Shown here: positions 25,001 through 34,000 of the stretch, piece by piece
How positions within the stretch are numbered: the first letter of the stretch is position 1
How the letters are laid out: every line of letters starts with the position of its first letter
Position numbers and translations under genes: made by a program
The notes under the pieces: generated by a model
What the model was told of the DNA's origin: nothing
Database searches by the model: none
What the model saw: only the letters and a program-made list of their open reading frames with translations
Assembly (NCBI GenBank): GCA_012845835.1
Contig: JABAKD010000010.1
Coordinates: 6,640,597 to 6,704,596, forward strand
DNA length: 64,000 bases
From: Undaria pinnatifida
Taxonomy: Eukaryota > Sar > Phaeophyceae > Laminariales > Alariaceae
Reading direction: 5' to 3'

Positions 25001-28000
25001 ATTTTAGGCGGTTTAGGGCAAGGGCGAGCACGTTCCGTCTGCGTGTTTTCCCTTTACCCCCAAATGACCGAAAAACCCGGGGGTATACCCCCCGTTTACC
25101 CTTTACCCCTTTTATTTAAACCCTTTAATATCCCGCATTGATTCCAAGTAGGTTGTATCCGAAAACATGGGTGCAATTCTGCAGGGGTATTAACCAACAT
25201 TCGTGGGACTTGTTTATCGCTCGCAGGTCTATCGCTCTGCTGGACTTCGATGGCAACCTGGTGACGATGGAGATGAGCAGCGGGGAGGTCAAGGGGGTGG
25301 CGGAGGGCGTGGAGTCCGTGGTCGACCTGTCGGTAAGAGCGCGAGGTTAGCAGCTTTCCCTCGGGAACGGTGCGTGTACGCGGGGCGCGTGCGTCGCGCC
25401 AGTTTTATTCGAAAGTTTAGTCAGGCACGTAAGCGAGTCCTGATGCGGCGATCCAAGTTTTTTCCGATGATGAAGTGCTAAATACTCAGGAGCTTCTCTT
25501 GGATAACGTAGCCTTGGGCTAGGCTAACCTAAGCTAGGTTATGCCAGGCTGTTCTAGGCTGTGGTACGCTAGGAAAATTTGTGCTGCGTAAGGCTTAGGC
25601 TGTGCGACGCTGTTCTACGCAACGCTAGGTAAAGCCGGGCCAAGCCAGGCTGCGCAAAGCTACGCAAATCTGCGCAAATCTACGCAAATCTACGCAGCAC
25701 TACGTAACGCAAAGCTACGCAGCGTAGTGCTCGAAGTTATTGGACGGGTAACGTCAAAACCGATCACCCGACTCACAGGCAATACTTGGGCGATGTTGAG
25801 ACCCCGCTCGAGCGGTGACCGTTTCATATGTTTACTGCGAAAGCTACGGGATCATGCGCTGGATTTCAAGAGGTTATTGTGTCGTCCACGAAACGTTGGT
25901 GAAGCTGTGAAGGGGTTGAGACGGGAGGCAACTGCGCGCGCTGCGACGAGAGTAAGGCGCGGCTTCACGGAGGCGAACGGCCGACCCCCCCTCCCCCTCC
26001 GCTTGCCCTCTATCCCCTCCCTCCTTCCCTGCCTCTCCTCCCCACCCTCCCCGCCTTTCCTTCCCTCCCGTCTCAGCCTCTCCTCCCCTCCCTCTCCGCC
26101 TTTCGTCCTTTCCCTTCCCCGCCATGTGATCCTTCCCTCCCTTCCCGCCTTTTGCTTCCCTCCCTCCCGGGCCTCTTCTGCGCTTCGCCCCCCTCTTGCT
26201 TCGCTCCCGTCCTACCACGAAAAAACTATAAACACGTGTATGGTATCTACCCGACGCCGTTTGTCTGGTTAGTTACGCTATGTTCCTTCTCCGCGCGTTT
26301 TTTTTTTTTTTCAGTTTTCTTTTATATATATCCTGTGATACCCAAACCCTCATATATGTTTTTTCATTATGGCACAATTTATTTGATTTGATATATTTTC
26401 GTTTCTTTCCCCGTTCTTTTCCGTTATCCCCCCCCCCTCCCTCTTTGATTTTGTCTTCGCTCCTCAAGGGTGTTTCCGAAGCGTGGGAGGTGTGGGAGAT
26501 GCCGCTGCTGATCCACCCTTGCTACCTTTTGAGAAGGAAGTGCAGGGTAGGAGGCGGCGATGAAGGTGCGGATTGACCACAACCATCACAGCAATGCGAG
26601 TAGCTAGGCTGTTAAAAAGTTTCTTTGTGTCGGCGGGGTAGTCGTGTACTAATTGTGACCATATGCGAGTATGGTGTTTTTCTGTTTTTTCTGTTCCCCC
26701 CCCCCCCCCCCCCCGCGGGGTGGGGATGGGAGAAACGGGGAGGGGTGGGGGAGGTTGTTTTGATAGTTGCGCTTTCCGTACGTTGTGGCTACGTGGTGGG
26801 GTCTGGATTGTTTTTGTCCGTACAGTGGAATGCGGGTTTTGCGCCGCGTGTTTTTTTGTGGTCGTGTGTGTGTTTTTTCTGCCTACGAAACGGAGCGTCC
26901 CGTCCGACCTGCCCGGTAGCTTTAGTCGACCTTGGGTGCTATTAGGTAAAAGAACGAATAGCGAATGAAAACGAAATGAACCATAATAACAAAATAGTCA
27001 AAACCAAACAAAAACGAAGACGCAAACAAACAAGCAAACGAAAGCAAAACGAAAAAAAGTTACAACGAAAACGAGCAACTAACGAAGACAAACGAAAGTA
27101 AACGAAACGACAATACAGCATCAGTGAACCCGAAGCGAAAATGAAAACCACCGGTACGCTGACCCAGCCTGGCCCGGCTCGCTCAGCATGCATATCATTC
27201 CACGCGATACTAGCAACGACTTGCCTTGCCCCCTCCTTGTTTTCGCAGAATTTTCCGAGGAATTTTCCGTCTGGTGTCCGGCCATGCGCCTCGACCCCTG
27301 CCCGCCGTCGGTGCAAAGGTTGTTGACGCCTGGGAGGGCGGGAGGCGGTGGGGGAGGGGGGGGAGGGGGGGGAGGGAACGGGGACGAGGGGATGATGGTG
27401 CCTTCCCCTGTATTTTCGCTCGACCCCGGAGCAAGCTGTGACCCGGAGCGGGTGGATTTGGGGCTGCAGCCCCTGCTGGGGACGATGGTGCACGCCTCAC
27501 AGGTATGGTGGTGCCCCCCCGTATTTTTGCGCCCGTAGCAGACGTAGTATTGGTGATATTTTTAAGCCTTTTTTGTGAACACGAGCTAGATTTCAGGGAC
27601 ATGAGCTAAATAGTGTGGAAATACATGATCGTCAGTGGAGGTGGTGGTAGTGGTTGTGGTGGTAGAATTGATGGTGGTAGTAGTAGCGGTGGTGGTTGTA
27701 GTGGTGGTGGCGGTGGTGGTGGTAGTGACAACAGTGCTGTTGAAACTTCAGTAGTAGAAGAAGTAGCAGTAGTTGTAGTGGCGGTAGTGGTAGCAGTAGT
27801 AGCAGCAGCAAGCACGTTCGATCTAAGAGGACGAGGGAGTTATTGCACGGCGATAGTTTGTACGGCTTTGGAATTGTTCTGGGGGCAGGGTGTTAGGCCG
27901 CAGTCCGTTACTGTTGTCCTGCGGAGCGCTCTGGGCAGTACGACCCGTGTGAGTTGACTTAGTTGACTTCACTTCCTGTCATGTTGTCTGCTCTGGAGGA

Positions 28001-31000
28001 TGCAAGCTGGCGGCAGTTCCTCCCCCATGACGTCCTTGCTCATTCTTTTCCCCCCGTCAAGGGACGGGAAAGAGTCTCCTATTAACCTGTTACTCGTTTG
28101 GCTGTATGCTGTCCCAGCGGTTGCCAACTTGCGGTGCCTTGGACGCTTACAAATTGTTTTGCTTGCTGTCATTTTTATTCTTATCACCAAAGCTTGACCC
28201 CCTCCCTTCCTCTTATCCTCTCCTGCTCTTAGATTACCCCCCACCCTCCCATGCTCCTCCTACCCGCCCTCTCTTCCTCTCCCTTGCCCGCGCGCGTGGG
28301 TGCCCCTCCTCCCCCCCTCCCCTTCCCCCGTTCCGATGGCGTATGGCATGTATAGGTGGTTTGCCGCCCCAGGGTGTCGAATACCCCCGCGTTGCCCCCG
28401 TGCTATGAGCTGCGCACGCACTTGCGGCCCATCCTTCACATGGTCCTCCGACACCTCCTAATCGCCAGCCAACTACAGCTCTTGGACTCGCCACCCTCAC
28501 CTCACTCCGATACCGCTGCCGCTGATACGGCTGGTGGTGGTGGTGGTAGTGGTGGCGGCAGTGTTGAGGGTTTCCCCGCGGAAAAAGCGGCGTCGGCGAC
28601 TGTGGCGGGGACAGGGGAGGAGTCCGCCACCAAGCAGTGGCCTAGAGACTGGCACGGTACAAGCAGCGACGCCTTTGAGATCGCCGTCGCCGTCTTGAAG
28701 GTGGGCAAGGCTAGACTGATTACTACCGGCAGATGATGTATGGTGTAGCTGGTATCATAGCTTTTTGCTTTGTGTTTTGTGTTCTGTGTTTTGTGTTCGT
28801 TTCATTTTGCTTTGTTTTGTTTTGTTTTGCTTAGTTTTTTTTTGTGTTTGTGTTTGTGTTGGTTCCTTTCGTTCCATCTGGTTTCGTTTTATTTTGTTTA
28901 GTTTCGTTTCGTTTCGTATTTTGTTTGTGTTTGTCTTGTGTTCGTGCTTGTGTTTGTGTCTGCGTTTAGTTCGTTGTGTTTTGTATTTTGTGTTTTTTGT
29001 GTCATTTGTGTTATTTGTGTGTTTTTGGTTTCTTTTGTGCTTGTGTGTGCTTGTGCTTGTTTTTGGTTTGTTTTAATATATTTTGCCCCCGTCCCGTCCC
29101 CCAACCCCCTAGCGGTGCCGCGAGGACAAGGTGCTGGTGGAAGCCCTCCCAGACACCCTAGAGCTTCTCCTGCGCGCGAGCATGGAAGGGCTAAATCTAG
29201 CGGGGGAGCGCGCCAAAAGAAAAGCCATCGCGACCACCGCTCGCAATGTCAACGGCGGCGCAACTTGCGGGCCAATTAGTGGCGGTCGTAGTGCAACTAG
29301 TAACGGTTGGACGGGTCGGCGCGATGAAGCGGCCACTGCTGACGTTGCCGTCGGTGCTGTTTCCGAGCTGGAGCTAGCGCGCGCCGTCATGTCCGACTGC
29401 GTGTACCTCGCCCAGCTGGTGCCGGAGTGCTTCCATGAGGTGATCGCCCGGGTCGCCCGCAAGGCGGAGCCCGAGCGGTACGGCCTCCTGTTCCCGATGC
29501 ATCTTGTCGCTGACGGCGATCATGGCGCGGGGAGAAAGAGCACCGCTTCCGCCCTCGGGTCTAGGAGCGGCGGAGACGGGGTCGGAGGGGGAGACGGGGC
29601 AGCAGGGGAAAGCGTGTGGTGGAGGGGCTGCCGTGGGGAGGGCGGGTGGGGGGGGGAGAGGGAGGGGGCTGGGCTTGGGCCGAGTTGGGGGCACTGGGTG
29701 CATCCGACCCATTTGTTCCACGAGTGCATCTCGGCAGAAAGGTTGACGACGGCGGCGTGGTACTTGCCCCTGATAAGGGATGACGTGGCGTATGACACTG
29801 TGCAGAGGTGAAGGAGGGACGTGTGGGGAGAGAGAGAATGGGGGAGGGAGGAGAGGCATGGGGAAGGAGGGAGAGAGAGGATGGGGGAGGGAGGAGAGGC
29901 ATGGGGAAGGAGGGAGGGAGGGAGGGAGGGAGGGAGGGAGGGAGGGAGGGAGGGAGGGAGGGAGGGAGGGAGGGAGGGAGGGAGGGAGGGAGGGAGGGAG
30001 GGAGGGAGGGAGGGAGGGAGGGAGGGAGGGAGGGAGGGAGGGAGGGAGGGAGGGAGGGAGGGAGGGAGGGAGAGGGGGCGGGGGGGGAAGAGACAGGGGG
30101 CGGGGCGGGGGAGATATACGAGAGAGAGGGAGAGGAATGGACGGAAGGAGGGGGGCGGGAACCGAGCTTAGATGTCGGGGTGGTGTTGATGGCGAGGGGG
30201 GGGGGAGAAGAGGGATAATATGAGCAAGGAGGGGCGGATCGAGCCCTCGGTTGGCAATTGTTCTATCGATGGGAATTATTTTTTCTTCCCGTCAAGTTCG
30301 TGGTAACGGGCGGGAGACCTGCGCACGCGCGGATACCCGTACTCGTAGGTCCACCATGTTTCATGGGCGAACATTCGACACCCATAATTGTAGAACTCTA
30401 TTAATAGAGGGATCATTTTTCAGCGTAATTTTGCGAATGTAATGTAAACGCGTGTTGGATTTTCTTTTTTGCGTGTATTTTTGTGCATGGTTTTATGTCT
30501 TATTGTAAAATGTTGTTTGATGTATACTCTTGTCTTTTTCGTTTTCTTTTTGAGTGGTTTTCCGTGAATGCTAAACTCTTGTTGAATTTGTTTTTTGCGT
30601 GTTGGTCGTGACGGTGTCGCTTTTCTTCCCCGGATAGGCACACCGGCCCAGACGGTCCCCTCTCGGAGGAGGAGCGGGCGCGCCAGATGCCCCTGGAGAT
30701 GTGGGCCGTGACGGGACAGGGGTGGTCTTACGGCCTCAGCCACGCCCTGTCCTGTGTGCTGCTCCTCGCGAGCCTCTCCTCGAACCAGGTGAGATGGCTG
30801 GCCGCAATTTAGGCTTATTTTTTATTCCTTCTGCTCTTTATGTCGTTTTTTTGTTTTGCACCACAGGTGTGTTTGTTGTCCACTCTTATTTTTTTCTGCT
30901 TATCAAAATCGTTTTTTGCTGGATAACGATGTTGAAAGAAAGTGTACTAGAGTAGTGGTCCCTCTATAGTGTCGGTTGAATACGGTTACCCGCTATAGCG

Positions 31001-34000
31001 CATGTGATGTCGTTTGGCACAGATGGGAACAACCAGTAGTGGCATTGCGCGGAGTAGTGCCGATTGCCGCTATAGTGCCGGTATTTACCTCTATAGTGCA
31101 CATAACGGCACTAGAGGGCCCGCTAGTGTGCCATGCTTCCCCCCAATTGTGCGCGTCATGCAGAAGAGATGGCCCAATTGTGTTACTTTAATGCTCTTAA
31201 CATCTCATAAAAACTGGCATAATGGATATAAGCCTAGCCGCAATGTCGGGACGCGAATAATCTAAAACCGTGCCTGCGAATGCGCCCGCGACCACTTCCA
31301 CTCTTGCACCGCCCCATCCCTTTGGCGGCCTTTGCCGTTGATTGGTTGGTTTGGTTGTTGATTAATTGGTTGCCGGGTTGGTTGGTCGGTTTTTTGGTTG
31401 ATTGGCTTGTCGCTCGCTTGGTTAGTTTGTTTGTGTGTTGACTCCGTGATCGTTCGTTCGACCGCTCGACGGGCGTGCCACTAGGCATTTCAGTAAGAAC
31501 GCGAGCAACTGTCTTGATCGAAGCGGTTTCTGTAAACTTTCATATGTCTGTAGCGCTACTACTTACTTTGTTGGCATTTGTTTTGTGCTCGTTTGTGCCG
31601 TCACCCCCTGCAGGTACTCTTGTATACATCTATGATACCATCGATATATCCGATGTCACATTCATCTTGGTGCTCATTCATATTGTCCCCGCCCCCCCGC
31701 TCCCCTCGTCCCCCCCTCACCCGCTGGCCGCCGCCGCTGCCATTGTTACCCCCACCCCAGCACACCTTCCTTCCCGAGGTGTGGCTCTTCGCCCGCAAGC
31801 GCGAGCAGTCGGCCCCTCGCTACCACCGGGACGCCTCGCGTTCTATGACCGGGAACGGGGAGCGGTTCGAGAGCACCAGCTTCTCTCCCCGCGCACCGTG
31901 GTGGCGACAGGGGCAGGGTGCCGCGGTCGAGGCCGCGCAGGAAGAGGCAGAGGAGTTGAGGAAGATTGGGCGCGAGACGAGAGGCCACGAGCGTTCCCGC
32001 AGCAGCGGCGGCAGCGGTAGTTGGGGTGGTGGTGGTAGTGTTGGTGTTGGTGGCCGTGACCACCTTGCGCGAGGGAAGAGAAAAGTCCCCGGGTCTCCCG
32101 TGCTGGAGGCGTCGCTGCGGTGCCACGAGGGAACTCACTTCGGGAGGACGTCAAGGCTGCGTCTGCGAGCGCTTCGAAGGTGACGAGCCCTAACCTTGGT
32201 CCGAGAGTGGTAATGGCTGTGTCGAGAGGTATGTACCCCACCCAGTACAGCAGCGTCTTCGTGGGACACCGGAGCGCAGTGCGCAGTATTGGAAGCGGTG
32301 TTGTGTTGTGTGTTTTGTTTGACTGTGTCGGCCGTCCCCGTAAACCGTGTGTGCGTGGGGAACGATTACTAAATATTTCTGGCATTTAGATCCTCTGTCG
32401 TTTCGCTTTCCCTTTTCGTATTTTTGTTTCGGTACGTGCCCGGATTGGTTGGAGCCCAATAAGTAACAAGTGCGCCACGAGAAAATTGTTTTGTGTCCGT
32501 TCGACCTGAACGGACCGTCGCGGCATAATTGTGGACCTTGCGATTGTCACTTGTATGCGTCAGCAATGGCCTTCCGGCATTGACAGGGCGGCGAGAGCTG
32601 TTATGTCATGAAGCCACGACCCCAATAAGCAAGGCTGTGAATTGTCTATTGAATAGTTATTAGTATCGCGGTGGAGTAAAGCCAACTAAAGCAATTACCG
32701 TATTTTTTAGTAATTAACACCACATGTTGAACCACAAACACGCCAGTCGGATATCCGTAGAACTCCGCAAAATACAGTACTCAGCCAATTGTATTACGTA
32801 GCCAACTCGTAATAATGAGTAGTCGGCGATTTACTATAGTCAGCCCACCCGCAGCCCTATAAGTATGTGTTTGGCGTGGGGCTCCGTATCTATGTTGAAA
32901 CATTACCGCGCAACGCTCTCGCCCTCGCGTAGGCCTGGTAGACTCGGCGGCTCGGGCAAGGCGACGGGGGGTGAAGAAGGGGGCGGGCACAGCAGGAGCA
33001 CATCACTAGGGTCTTCTCCAGGGGACGGGGGAGGAGCGTCGGCTGAAGGAGAACAGTCGCGGACGCCGTTGTTCGTGCAGGTGAAGCTGTTGGTGTACAC
33101 TTATTGGTCAACTTTCTTCTCTTGAGTTGTTATTTTTGCTGCTGTTGCTGGTGCTGGTGCTGTTGGTGTTGGTGCTTAGCGCTGTTGTTGTTAGTCACGT
33201 CGTCGTCTTTGTTGCGGTTGTCGTCGATTTCGTTGTAACTATTGCGCCTGCTGCTGCTACAGTTGCTTCTGTTGATGTATTGTTTTTGACGTGCTTGCGT
33301 CACTCCTGATCCACACAGTCGGAACCGTCGCGTGTTGTCGGTGTCTACTTCGCTGCACAGCCTGAGCCGGTTCCACCGCAGGAGCCAGATCGGACGCGCC
33401 TGTATCATCTGCCCTTCACGAGAGACGCGGCGTCCGTGGTGTCTCGCTTCCTGTGGAAAGAACTCAACGACTTCCGGGTGAAGGTTGTCCTCAGGGCCTT
33501 TCAAGTAAGTCCATTGAAACCTGCGGAGCTTAAATCTGTTACCGTTGCAGAAATATTTTACTCTAAGTTCAAGTAGTTTTACCCCAACAACGAGGGGGCA
33601 GTGCTGAAGGAGTGAAGGCTCTCGATGCCAATCAAATTAGGGAGGGGCGGTATGCACGGGCGTTTTTCTTTCCTTCCTCATTTTTCGCCCCAATAAAGCT
33701 TTAGTCCTCATTTTTTTCATCTTCTATTGGGTAGACGAGGACAGCGATTTTGCCTCTTTGGGTGGAACCGTGAAGCCCACCGATTTGTCGTGGAAATCTG
33801 TGCGTGTTTTATATGTGTGTGCTTGTGTGTAGTAGTTCGTATGTGTGCGCTTGATATGCGTGTTTAATGTTGTCTTTTGTACCGCACCCGCCACTCATTG
33901 CATCCTCGCCCGGCATAGGCCCTCGCGTCCAGCTCCGCCGCTCGAGAAGCCGGACTCAACCCCGGCCAAGTCCTCGGCGCGCTGGCGCCCGCCCGACGTT

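Larger units (their letters stand above)
20968..30788 (+). other. RIC1: RIC1 exons 9-18: second propeller end and Ric1 domain
   Basis: Exon 9: VEVAGMCWWGESALVVASRH (the GGLAWW segment). Exon 10: DVLFLLVAGSTSYLLYRF. Exon 12: KRVILLPEVHP. Exon 13: SIALLDFDGNLVTMEMSSGE, matching the ESIMLNLAGQLIMMQRD stretch. Exon 14: GVSEAWEVWEM. Exon 15: FSVWCPAMRLDP, the MKVWLPLF position. Exon 16: RTHLRPILHMVLRHLLIASQ, the helical start of the Ric1 fold. Exon 17: LVEALPDTLELLLRASMEG, CVYLAQLVPECFHEVIARVA and HLFHECISAERLTTAAWYL, matching [20 protein letters not shown] of human RIC1. About residues 775-1522; this is the strongest similarity in the gene. Confidence 0.85.

Noticed and set aside
29780-30223. Poly-GGRE and other long frames over the AGGG tract
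   Set aside because: Produced in all frames by the tetranucleotide repeat; intronic.
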